Shown piece by piece: positions 22,672 to 29,776 of a DNA stretch of 29,776 nt. Location of the stretch: assembly GCA_025934635.1 (NCBI GenBank), contig JAICWX010000078.1:1-29776 (forward strand), read 5' to 3'. Position 1 is the stretch's first letter. Each line of letters opens with the position of its first letter. The notes under the pieces were generated by a model that saw only the letters and a list, made by a program, of their open reading frames with translations, had not been told where the DNA came from and did no database searches. The translations under genes and the position numbers were made by a program. Source of the stretch: Streptosporangiaceae bacterium. Lineage in GTDB: Bacteria; Actinomycetota; Actinomycetes; Streptosporangiales; Streptosporangiaceae.

Positions 22672-23205
22672 CTAGCGCAGGGCGGCGAGGACCGCATCCG
22701 GCCGCCGGTCGAGCGGCCCGGTCAGCTCCAGCACCGGGATGTGCTCCCAGGCGTTCAGCGGGTCGTCGTAGACCAGTTCCAGCAATGCGTCATTCACCTG
22801 CGCACGCAGGCCGGGCAGCTCGGCGGGCGGCAGGACCCGCTCCGTCTCGGCCGTGATCGGGGTGATGACCAGCAGGTCGAGGCGCGCGAAAGCCAGGCGG
22901 AGTACGGCCGGGTCGGCCTCAGTCTCGGGATCCGCGCCGGCTCCGGCCAGGTAGGCGAGGTAGTCCAGCGGTGTCCGGTCGAAGACGACACCGGACAGCG
23001 GCGGCGATGCGGTCAGGCTGTGCAGCGAGCAGGCCAGCAGGGCGCGATAGTCCTCGGGCGATGGCGGGAACCCGAACTCGTACCCCTGTTCCTCGAGCTG
23101 GTAGTACGGCTCGTCCGCGACCGCGTGGCCCGGCAGGCGCGCGCACAGCGCCGTGGCCAGCGTCGACTTCCCGGTCCCGTGCGTCCCGGAGATGCCGACC
23201 CTCAT
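22672..23205 (-). CDS. Small P-loop NTPase (AAA/NadR-like kinase fold)
   Basis: A 177-residue protein beginning directly with a Walker A motif GTHGTGKST (7-15). FDRTPLDYLAYL (about 75-86) matches the second conserved segment of the AAA_28/NadR-type nucleoside or metabolite kinase group, and LDLLVITPI looks like the central strand. It could phosphorylate a small metabolite or act as a nucleotide-dependent switch. Its ATG overlaps the stop of the upstream membrane-protein gene as ATGA, so the two are made together. No pathway link to the neighbouring transporter operon is visible. Confidence 0.82.
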   Translation of the reverse strand: MRVGISGTHGTGKSTLATALCARLPGHAVADEPYYQLEEQGYEFGFPPSPEDYRALLACSLHSLTASPPLSGVVFDRTPLDYLAYLAGAGADPETEADPAVLRLAFARLDLLVITPITAETERVLPPAELPGLRAQVNDALLELVYDDPLNAWEHIPVLELTGPLDRRPDAVLAALR

Positions 23206-23723
23206 CGGAGGGCCCTGGCGTTGTTCGGCGGCGGGGCGGGCTCGGCGCGGGCCGGGCGGCGCTGATCGCCGTTAATCCGGGCAGCGGTGTTGAGCATCGC
23301 CGCGGCGAGCATCACCACGACCAGCACCCAGAAGAGCCAGACCGGCCAGTCGTGGTGCTCGATGAGCTGCCAGGTCTCCCCGGCGGCGAGCAGGGTGCCG
23401 CCGGCGGCCACGGTGAACCAGCCGGTGGCCTTGTGCCGGAAGCTGGCGAACTGCTCACGCTGGGTTTCGGTGAGCAGCGCGAAGGTGGCCTCCCGGTACG
23501 CCTTGTTCCAGCGGCGGCGCAGCACGTACATGACCGGGGGCAGCAGCCACCACCACGCCGACGGAGGATCCGGCCGCTCTAGCTGGCCGGCCGATGCCTT
23601 GATCCCCTCCATGCCCTCGCGGTCGAAGTCCAGCTCGGCGAGCTCGACCGAGCCCTGGTAGAGCGGGCCGGCCACCAGCAGCCAGGACCCGGCGAAGACG
23701 ACCCAGCTGATCATCTCGTTCAT
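23202..23723 (-). CDS. Membrane protein of unknown function, coupled to the P-loop NTPase gene
   Basis: A 173-residue protein with a hydrophobic helix at the N-terminus (MISWVVFAGSWLLVAGPLY), a central helix (about 60-72) and two close helices near 105-140. A cytoplasmic stretch (RRRWNKAYREATFALL, then TETQREQF) and a basic, Pro-rich tail are also visible. I do not recognise the family. The ATG at 23723 is used because the hydrophobic start lies there; an ATG three codons later is equally possible. The overlap with the NTPase gene suggests a functional pair. Confidence 0.7.
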   Translation of the reverse strand: MNEMISWVVFAGSWLLVAGPLYQGSVELAELDFDREGMEGIKASAGQLERPDPPSAWWWLLPPVMYVLRRRWNKAYREATFALLTETQREQFASFRHKATGWFTVAAGGTLLAAGETWQLIEHHDWPVWLFWVLVVVMLAAAMLNTAARINGDQRRPARAEPAPPPNNARALR

Positions 23724-23920
23724 GGGCCTAGCCTGCCAGCCCGGGGGCGGTACGCCTACCTGTCGGCTGCCATGTCGGTTACTGCCCGCCGAGCTGGTTA
23801 CCAGCGCCGTCACCAGGGCGAGGTTGAGCGGCAGCACGACGGCCAGGCGCCGGGTACCGGACACGGCCCGGTCGTATGAGGCTCCGAGGGGCTGATGCTG
23901 TCCGCGGGTGCGGGCGGGGG

Positions 23921-24535
23921 ATGATCATTGTCGTGACTGGTGCGGATGATCCGGCGCGGGCAGGGCTGCTGCGCCGCGGGTTCACGCTGGAGTACGTGAC
24001 GCTCGGCTGGAACGTGGCCGGCATCATCATCCTCGCGATCGCGGCGGTCGCGGCCCGGTCGGTGGCGCTGGCCGGGTTCGGGCTGGACTCCCTCGCCGAG
24101 ATCGGCGCGTCCGTCGTGGTGATCTGGGAGCTGGCCGGCACGGGCGAGGACCGGCAGCGGCGCGGCCTGCGGCTGATCGGGTACGCGTTCACCGTCCTCG
24201 CCGTCTACCTGCTCATCCAGTCCACCGCGGTGCTCGCCGCCTCTTACCGCCCCGGGCACTCGCTGCCCGGGATCGCCTGGACCGCCCTGACCGCGGCGGT
24301 CATGTTCGCGCTGGCGGCCGGCAAGGCCCGGACCGGGCGGGCGCTGGACAACCCGGTACTGCGCGCCGAGGGCCGGGTCACCGCGATCGACGGCATCCTG
24401 GCCGTGGCGGTGCTGGCCGGCCTGACACTGAACGCGGCGGCAGGCTGGTGGTGGGCCGACCCGGCCGCCGGCTACGTGCTGGCGTACTACGCCGCCCGCG
24501 AGGTCCGCCAGATCTTCTTCCCCGCCGGGCACTGA
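23921..24535 (+). CDS. Cation-diffusion-facilitator-like membrane protein
   Basis: A 204-residue protein with five to six membrane helices. GFGLDSLAEIGASVVVIWEL (52-71) is the second-helix motif of CDF transporters with D56 and E60, EGRVTAIDGIL (150-160) carries D157 in the fifth helix, and WWWADPAAGYVLAYYA (176-191) is the sixth. The usual HxxxD pair is altered (V153-D157 region) and the cytoplasmic C-terminal domain of CDF proteins is absent. It may move a different ion or be a non-transport relative. The ATG at 23921 follows a GGGCGGGGG stretch; an earlier ATG at 23876 would add a basic 15-residue lead. Confidence 0.8.
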   Translation: MIIVVTGADDPARAGLLRRGFTLEYVTLGWNVAGIIILAIAAVAARSVALAGFGLDSLAEIGASVVVIWELAGTGEDRQRRGLRLIGYAFTVLAVYLLIQSTAVLAASYRPGHSLPGIAWTALTAAVMFALAAGKARTGRALDNPVLRAEGRVTAIDGILAVAVLAGLTLNAAAGWWWADPAAGYVLAYYAAREVRQIFFPAGH

Positions 24536-24621
24536 GCTGTCATCCCTGATGTCATCCGCAGAGCGACAGGTCATCTGGCACGCGGTGCGGGCCATGACGA
24601 AGGTCGGCGCCGGCCCCGGAA

Positions 24622-25017
24622 TTACCCGGTCCTGGTCTCCTGGCCTTCATTGTCCGGTGCCTCCTGCCGCCCGGGCGCCTCCCGGATGTCCAGCCGCACC
24701 CGCCTGCCGGTCAGCTCTTCGAGCTCGCCGCGGAGCCGGTCGGCCTCCTCGCCGCGAGGACCGGTCACCAGGATGGGCCGGGCGGCGCGGATACTGACCT
24801 GGACCCGGTCCGCGGTCCGGCTGACGTCCACCGCCGACAGGCCGACCACCCGCTCTATGGCCCGCTGCACCGCACCGCGGATCGCGGCGTCCTCCGCAGC
24901 CTCCGCCCTGGCGAGCAACTGCTGGTCCTTCACGATCCGGCGGGCCACGGTGTACTTCTCGCCAGTCTCGGCCATCCGGGCCCGGACCTGATTCTTGAAC
25001 GCGCTGTCGTCAGTCAC
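24622..25017 (-). CDS. Small KH-domain protein resembling ribosomal protein S3
   Basis: A 131-residue protein with two recognisable parts. Residues 7-28 (FKNQVRARMAETGEKYTVAR) are a helical motif I have seen at the start of various actinobacterial proteins. Residues ~43-112 resemble the N-terminal KH domain of bacterial S3: DAAIRGAVQRAIERV, then SRTADRVQVSIRAARP, an intact KH loop GPRG (86-89), then EADRLRGELEELTGRRVRLDI. The S3 C-terminal domain is absent. It probably binds RNA or single-stranded DNA; the target is unknown. The GTG start overlaps the stop of a short upstream frame (GTGA). Confidence 0.85.
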   Translation of the reverse strand: MTDDSAFKNQVRARMAETGEKYTVARRIVKDQQLLARAEAAEDAAIRGAVQRAIERVVGLSAVDVSRTADRVQVSIRAARPILVTGPRGEEADRLRGELEELTGRRVRLDIREAPGRQEAPDNEGQETRTG

Positions 25018-25178
25018 GCTAATCCCTTACGGCGACGCTGCCCCGCACCCTGATCGCCTGGCTCAGCAGTGACCGATCTCACCGGCAGCGCGAACCAGCG
25101 GCCCTTGTCCTCACAGCCACCGCAGGCGCGGGCCGCGGTCAGCTCGGAGTGCGGCAGACGCTTCTGCCACCACTCACG
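25014..25178 (-). pseudogene. Short coding-like remnant with a CxxC motif upstream of the KH gene
   Basis: A minus-strand frame open from a TAG at 25181-25179 to a TGA at 25016-25014 reads, in part, WWQKRLPHSELTAARACGGC and then EDKGRWFALP. GC-rich third positions and the CGGC pair make it look like real coding sequence, perhaps a zinc-ribbon fragment. However, no ATG or GTG begins it and an in-frame TAG cuts it off. It overlaps the KH gene start as GTGA, suggesting it was once the upstream partner. The rest of 25182-25289 shows nothing. Confidence 0.45.
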
Positions 25179-25289
25179 CTACCAGGCTGGATCTGCGCGG
25201 TCACACCCACCTAACCAGCTGCCCTGAACAATGACGTTTACCGCGATCGAGCCGGGAGGCACCCGTCCCCGATCAGGGGCTCTGCCCGG

Positions 25290-25585
25290 CTAAGAATCGG
25301 CGATCTTACGCATGATCAGGGCGGCCTCCGCGAGAGTGCGACGCTGCCTTGGAGTGAGCCGATCGAGCTTCGTAATAAGCCACCGCTCCCGGTGCCGCTT
25401 AGCGGCCTCCCTGACCTCGCGGCCAGCTGGCGTGAGAGTGAACAGAACGCGCCTGCCATCTGACGGGTCCGGGCGGCGAACCACGTACCCGCTCTTGGCC
25501 AGCCGGTTGACTGTCTGGCTCATCGATCCCGGTGTGACGCGAGCCAGCTCGCTCAGCTCCGTAAGCGTCAAGGGACCCCGCGCGT
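25290..25585 (-). pseudogene. MarR-family regulator truncated at the N-terminus
   Basis: The C-terminal two thirds of a MarR regulator are intact: GPLTLTELSELARVTPGSMS for the recognition helices, then YVVRRPDPSDGRRVLFTLTP for the wing, and a closing dimerisation helix. The first ~45 residues, which form the dimer interface, are missing. Upstream of about 25580 the frame continues only as the antisense of the kinase fragment on the other strand. No start codon with a ribosome site lies at the break. It therefore looks non-functional, unless a GTG inside is used to make a bare DNA-binding piece. Confidence 0.75.
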
Positions 25586-26232
25586 TCGCGCACCGGCTCC
25601 TGGACTTCTTCGCCGAGCGCGGCTGGGCCGGCGCGCCACAGTTCCTCGGCACCGATGAGCTTGGCCGCGAGGTTCTCAGCTATCTCGATGGCCACGTGGC
25701 ATGGGAGGCCGAACAGCCGCCGGACGTGCGGTCGGAGCGCAGCCTCACCCGGATTGCCGGTCTGGTCCGCGAATTCCATGACCTGACGGCAGGCAGCACG
25801 CTGGCCGGGGATGCGGAGGTCGTCTGTCACAACGACCTGTCGCCCAAGAACACCGTCTATCGCGACCTGGGTGCCGGGCTGCACCCGGTGGCGTTCATCG
25901 ACTGGGATCTGGCCGCGCCGGGGCGCCGCGTCCACGATGTGGCTTTCATGTGCTGGCAGTACCTTGACCTCGGGCCGGGCATCACCGAGGTGAGCGACGC
26001 GATATCTGGAATCCGGATGCTGTGCGACGCGTACCGGCTGGCCGAACGCGGCGACCTGGTCGAGACGATCCTGTGGTGGCAGGACCGGTGCTGGCGCGGC
26101 ATACAAGCATCCGCTGCGGCAGGCACGCCATCGGGACTCGCCCTGCGCGATGCGGGCGCGATCACGGAAGTGCGCAACGCCTGGCAGTGGGTCCGCAATC
26201 ACCGCGACCGGCTGCACACCGAAGTCCAGTAG
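25534..26232 (+). pseudogene. Aminoglycoside-phosphotransferase-like kinase truncated at the N-terminus
   Basis: The recognisable part starts near 25575 (RAFAHRLLDFFAERGW) and runs to the stop. It holds the catalytic loop CHNDLSPKNT, with the Brenner-type H-x-D and the magnesium-binding asparagine, and the metal-binding IDWD, so the C-lobe is whole. The N-lobe strand with the ATP-contacting residues (about 30 residues) is missing and replaced by antisense MarR sequence. A GTG at 25534 could still start a 232-residue product, but it has no ribosome site. Members phosphorylate antibiotics or small metabolites; this copy is probably inactive. Confidence 0.7.
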
Positions 26233-26263
26233 ACAGGCAGGACGATATCCGCCCGGGCACGGA

Positions 26264-29200
26264 TCATCCGACGTCGCCGGGCGCGATAGTTCCCTCGGCT
26301 CGCGTCAGGCGCAGGGTGCGGATCTGGAACGGGCGGAACGACAGCTCGACCGTGCGGCCGCCGGTGACGGGTAGCGGCCCGGCGCCGGATAGCGGGCGTT
26401 CCAGCAGGTCGGTCGTGGTGGCCGGGCCGATAGTGAAGTCCGCGGTCAGCCGGGCGCTGGCGCGCCCGCCCCGGGATTCGTACAGCCGGACGATCACGTC
26501 GCCGGACTGGTCGTCGGCCAGCTTGACGGCTTCGGTCACGACCGCCTGGTTGTCGACGGCCACCAGGGCCGGGACTGACCCGGTCGCGGCGGCGCGGACG
26601 GGGCGCGGCGGCAGGTTGATGAGATAGCCCTCGCGGATCGCGTCGGCGATCCCGGCGCCCGGGACGAACGCGTAGCGGAGCGTGTGCGCGCCCTGGTCGG
26701 TGTCCGGGTCGGGGTAGCGCGGGGCGCGCAGCAGCGACAGCCGGACCGTCGTGGTGGTGCCGCCGTCGGCCCGCACGGCGCTGGTGACGTCGTGACCGTA
26801 GGTCGAGTCGTTGACCAGGGCCGCGCCCCAGCCCGGCTCGCCGATGTGCAGGAAGCGGTGGGCGCAGATCTCGAACTTGGCCGCCTCCCAGCTGGTGTTG
26901 CAGTGGGTCGGGCGGAAGACGTGGCCGAACTGGGTCTCCGCGGCGCTGCGGTCGGCCCGCACGTCGACCGGGAAGGCCACCTTGAGGAACTTCTCGCGCT
27001 CGTGCCAGTCGACCTCGGTCTCGAAGTCGAGGCGCCGGGCGCCGGCCTGCAAGGTGATCAGCTGGGTGACCAGCGAGGCGCCGAAGGCGCGGGTCACGCG
27101 GACCCTGGCGGCCGCGCCGGACTCCCCGGCCTTGACCAGCTCGAGCTCGGCGACGTCGGTCAGGTCGGTGACCGTGTTGCGGTAGAACCGGTCGACGTCC
27201 CAGGCATCCCACTCGTTCGGCAGGTCGGGGTGCAGCTGGAGGAGGTTGGCGGTGGCGCCCGGGGCCAGCGCTTCACGCGCGGCGGCCAGGTCGGTCACCG
27301 AGGTGACCAGGCCGCGGTCGTCGATGACCACCCGGAGCAGGCCGTTGTCCAGGCTGAAGCCGCCGCCGGGCAGGTGCTGCCCGGTCACGGCGGCGGGGGG
27401 CGTCGCGGGCCGCCCGGCGGCCATGGCCGGGACGCCGTCGCGCTCGAACGGCGCGGCGTTGAAGACGATGCTGTCGTCCGGGCCGGCTTCCTGAGCAGCA
27501 CCGGGCTGGATCAGCGCTTGCTGCGCGCTGGCGATGATCTCTTCGAGTTCGGCGGCGACGGCCGCGTAGGTGGCGCGGGCCTGGCGGTGCACCCAGGCGA
27601 TGGACGAGCCGGGCAGGATGTCGTGGAACTGGTGCAGCAGCACCGTCTTCCACAGCCGGTCCAGCTGCTGATACGGGTACTGGTAGCCGGCCCGGACGGC
27701 GGCGGTGGCCGCCCACAGTTCCGCCTCGCGCAGCAGGTGCTCGCTGCGCCGGTTGCCCTGCTTGGTCTTGGCCTGCGAGGTGTACGTGCCCCGGTGCAGC
27801 TCCAGGTACAGCTCGCCCACCCACACCGGCGGATCGGGGTACTCGGCCTGGGCCTTGGCGAAGAAGTCGGCTGGCTTCTCGATGCGCACCCGGGCCGAGC
27901 CGTCCAGGTTGCCCAGCCGCCGTGCCCGGGCCAGCATCTCCTCGGTCGGACCGCCGCCGCCGTCCCCGTAACCGAAGGGCATCAGCGAGCGGGTGGCCCG
28001 GCCCTTCTCCCGGAAGTTGCGGACCGCGCGGGCCAGCTCGCGGCCGGAGAACTCCGCGTTGTACGTGTCCACCGGCGGGAAGTGCGTGAACACGCGGGTG
28101 CCGTCGATGCCTTCCCAGTCGAAGGTGTGGTGCGGGAACTTGTTGGTCCGGCTCCAGGAGATCTTCTGGGTCAGGAACCACTTCGAGCCGGACAGCGCGA
28201 CCAGCTGCGGCAGCGCGCCGGAGTAGCCGAAGGAGTCGGGCAGCCAGACCTCCTCGGTCTCGACGCCGAACTCGTCGAGGAAGAACCGCTTGCCGTGGAC
28301 GAACTGCCGCGCCATCGCCTCGCCGCCGGGCATGTTGGTGTCCGCCTCCACCCACATGCCGCCGACCGGCACGAACTGGCCCGCGGCCACCTTCTCGGCC
28401 ACCCGGGCGAACACCTCGGGACGGTGCTCCTTGACCCAAGCCAGCTGCTGGGCCTGGGACATCACGAAGATGAACTCCGGATGGTCGTCCATCAGCGCCG
28501 TGACGTTGGTCGCGGTCCGCGCCACCTTCCTGACCGTCTCGCGCAGCGGCCACAGCCAGGCCGAGTCGATGTGGGCGTGGCCGGCCGCCGAGACCAGGTG
28601 CGCGGACGCGTGGGCCGGGGTGGCCAGCGCCGGGGCGAGCTCGCCGCGGGCCGCCGTCGCCGTGCCGGGCACGTCGTCCAGGCTCAGCGTGTCCAGGGCC
28701 CGCTCGATGGCCCGCAGGATCTCCCAGCGCCGCGGCCCGTCCACCGGCAGCTCGTACATCAGCTGGCTGAGTACGTCGAGGTCCTGCACGAGTTCCCAGA
28801 CGCCGGTGTGGAAGACCGCGAGGTCGGCCCGCAGCAGCCGGTACAGCGGCTCGTCCCCGGCGGTGAGCGTGTCGCCGAGCTGGGTGACGGGCCCCCGGAT
28901 CTCCGGGTTGGCCGCCGCCTCGACGAAGAACTGCACCAGGCCGGCCGCGGGCGCCAGCTGGTCAAGCCGCACCGAGCGCTGCTGCCGGTGCAGGCCGCGC
29001 ACCGGGCACCCGTTCGGCAGGTAAATCAGGCCCTCCGCGGCGAACCCGGGGCCGCCGTGGCTGAAGCCGAGGTCGATGACCGCCGCGACATCGCGCCCGG
29101 CCCACTCGGCCGGCACCCGCCCGCGGCAGGAGAACCAGGTGGTGCCCCACGGCCGGCCCCAGGCGGTGCCCACCGCGAAGGGCTGGTACTGCGCCGCCAG

Positions 29201-29359
29201 CGCATCGGCCGGCGGCACCGGCTCGCCGGGCACGTGCCAGGCGCCTACCTCCAGGGGCACCGCCTCCCCGGACACCGCCGCACCGTGAACCGCAGGACGG
29301 ATACGCTCCCTCAGCACTCGCTCCAGGCGCTGCTCGGTCAGGACGCGGTCGTCATGCAT
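26264..29359 (-). CDS. Alpha-mannosidase, glycoside hydrolase family 38
   Basis: A 1031-residue enzyme of full family length, without a signal peptide, so cytoplasmic. The zinc site and nucleophile of GH38 are visible: GHAHIDSAWLWP (H263, D265), the nucleophile D375 in WLPDSFGYSGALPQL, and HQFHDILPGSS supplying the last histidine. The C-terminal ~400 residues form the usual beta-sandwich part. It removes terminal alpha-mannose, probably from imported manno-oligosaccharides or glycosides. The ATG at 29359 follows GAGGAGCAGGAAAAGCTG, and an upstream in-frame ATG at 29398 has no better site. The remnant of a sugar-binding protein gene just upstream suggests it once sat behind an ABC sugar importer. 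Confidence 0.95.
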   Translation of the reverse strand: MHDDRVLTEQRLERVLRERIRPAVHGAAVSGEAVPLEVGAWHVPGEPVPPADALAAQYQPFAVGTAWGRPWGTTWFSCRGRVPAEWAGRDVAAVIDLGFSHGGPGFAAEGLIYLPNGCPVRGLHRQQRSVRLDQLAPAAGLVQFFVEAAANPEIRGPVTQLGDTLTAGDEPLYRLLRADLAVFHTGVWELVQDLDVLSQLMYELPVDGPRRWEILRAIERALDTLSLDDVPGTATAARGELAPALATPAHASAHLVSAAGHAHIDSAWLWPLRETVRKVARTATNVTALMDDHPEFIFVMSQAQQLAWVKEHRPEVFARVAEKVAAGQFVPVGGMWVEADTNMPGGEAMARQFVHGKRFFLDEFGVETEEVWLPDSFGYSGALPQLVALSGSKWFLTQKISWSRTNKFPHHTFDWEGIDGTRVFTHFPPVDTYNAEFSGRELARAVRNFREKGRATRSLMPFGYGDGGGGPTEEMLARARRLGNLDGSARVRIEKPADFFAKAQAEYPDPPVWVGELYLELHRGTYTSQAKTKQGNRRSEHLLREAELWAATAAVRAGYQYPYQQLDRLWKTVLLHQFHDILPGSSIAWVHRQARATYAAVAAELEEIIASAQQALIQPGAAQEAGPDDSIVFNAAPFERDGVPAMAAGRPATPPAAVTGQHLPGGGFSLDNGLLRVVIDDRGLVTSVTDLAAAREALAPGATANLLQLHPDLPNEWDAWDVDRFYRNTVTDLTDVAELELVKAGESGAAARVRVTRAFGASLVTQLITLQAGARRLDFETEVDWHEREKFLKVAFPVDVRADRSAAETQFGHVFRPTHCNTSWEAAKFEICAHRFLHIGEPGWGAALVNDSTYGHDVTSAVRADGGTTTTVRLSLLRAPRYPDPDTDQGAHTLRYAFVPGAGIADAIREGYLINLPPRPVRAAATGSVPALVAVDNQAVVTEAVKLADDQSGDVIVRLYESRGGRASARLTADFTIGPATTTDLLERPLSGAGPLPVTGGRTVELSFRPFQIRTLRLTRAEGTIAPGDVG

Positions 29360-29410
29360 CAGCTTTTCCTGCTCCTCGGGTAGGTGCGGTCCTGGCATTA
29401 TCGCCGCAGC

Positions 29411-29442
29411 CCGGTGCGGCGTGCCCCGGCACGCCGCACCGG
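29411..29442 (-). terminator. Hairpin between the binding-protein remnant and the mannosidase gene
   Basis: CCGGTGCGGCGTGCC (29411-29425) and its exact reverse complement (29428-29442) give a 15-base inverted repeat with a two-base centre. It lies 18 bases after the stop of the binding-protein remnant and before the mannosidase start. It was probably an intercistronic hairpin or terminator of the former importer gene. Confidence 0.7.
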
Positions 29443-29459
29443 TTTCCCAGCTGGGGGAA

Positions 29460-29600
29460 TCAGCCCTTCGGCTGGAGGTACCCCTGCTCGAGCATCAGCG
29501 TCAGGCCCTGGGTCATGTTGCCCTGGCCCAGGATGTTCCACAGCGGTCGTCTGGCGGCCGGGTCCCCGCTGCCTGCCGAGAAGGCTGAATGGGCGCGGGC
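29460..29600 (-). pseudogene. C-terminal remnant of an ABC sugar-binding protein gene
   Basis: The minus-strand frame ending with TGA at 29462-29460 reads, in part, FSAGSGDPAARRPLWNILGQ and then GNMTQGLTLMLEQGYLQPKG. This has the look of the C-terminus of an extracellular solute-binding protein of the sugar (COG1653-like) class. A TGA at 29603-29601 closes the frame upstream, with no start codon, so only about 45 codons remain. Its position directly before an alpha-mannosidase gene fits an old sugar uptake operon. The family call rests on a short stretch. Confidence 0.45.
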
Positions 29601-29603
29601 TCA

Positions 29604-29776
29604 AGACGGCAGATCAGTTCTGTACCTGCTTTGTGACAGGCATACCGTCGACGAGGCGAAACGCTGATCTGGCGGATTTGGCATCCCGAACCGCAGCCAG
29701 ATGGTTCGCGTAATGACGAGGTGATTTCTTTTCTCAGAGATCTGGTCAGGAAGCTCCGGCTTGAACTTGGCGCTGA
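29604..29776. other. Right edge, no gene supported
   Basis: AT content rises slightly here and no frame has a clear family match. A GTG at 29721 opens a plus-strand frame that runs off the window, overlapping the stop of a very short frame. I cannot support it as a gene from 18 codons. Confidence 0.3.

Noticed and set aside
26684..29383. Long plus-strand open frame opposite the mannosidase
   Set aside because: It is a mirror frame of the GH38 gene, without a ribosome site, domain or sensible composition.

Overview
This is about 29.8 kb of very GC-rich DNA. GTG and TTG starts are used, genes are tightly overlapped, and third codon positions are almost all G or C. Together with a Liv-type transporter, actinobacterial-style hypothetical proteins and a CspA-type cold-shock gene, this points to a chromosomal segment of an actinomycete. 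I cannot name the genus. I see no tRNA, rRNA, CRISPR array or intact insertion sequence.

Layout. The left flank (1-4.7 kb) holds a 641-residue coiled-coil protein of unknown function, a VOC (glyoxalase-fold) protein, a decayed aldo/keto reductase, a DUF2231-Rieske membrane protein and a small Rieske ferredoxin. The centre (4.8-22.6 kb) is the main interest: a catabolic and uptake locus in four transcription units. (1) A lone SDR dehydrogenase. (2) A plus-strand operon of class III CoA-transferase, cyclase-family hydrolase and crotonase. (3) A minus-strand operon of GntR/FCD regulator, carboxymuconolactone-decarboxylase-like protein, HIBADH-family dehydrogenase, metallo-beta-lactamase hydrolase, alpha/beta hydrolase, DapA-superfamily aldolase/lyase and AMP-forming acyl-CoA ligase, with every junction overlapping. 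(4) A minus-strand branched-chain-type ABC importer (binding lipoprotein, LivH, fused LivM-LivG, LivF) plus a small duplicated-domain protein. A block at 8.9-10.9 kb interrupts the locus with a sensor-like membrane protein, a cold-shock protein and a ligase-gene remnant.

The four units share a near-identical operator (GATTGTCTGACA, in either orientation) upstream of their first genes. Three of them also have a -35 TTGACA and an 18-bp spacer to a TAnnnT -10. The operator lies over or just after the predicted start site, so the locally encoded GntR protein is the obvious candidate repressor. I infer one regulon that imports a small organic acid-like substrate, activates it as a CoA thioester and breaks it down through hydrolytic, aldol/lyase and beta-oxidation-like steps. 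The substrate is not identifiable from sequence, and I do not recognise this gene combination as a characterised pathway.

The right flank (22.6-29.8 kb) carries a membrane protein/P-loop NTPase pair, a cation-diffusion-facilitator-like protein, a small protein with a ribosomal-S3-like KH domain, a head-to-head junction of two truncated genes (MarR regulator and aminoglycoside-phosphotransferase-like kinase), a GH38 alpha-mannosidase and the tail of a sugar-binding protein gene. Several gene remnants in the flanks indicate ongoing local rearrangement.
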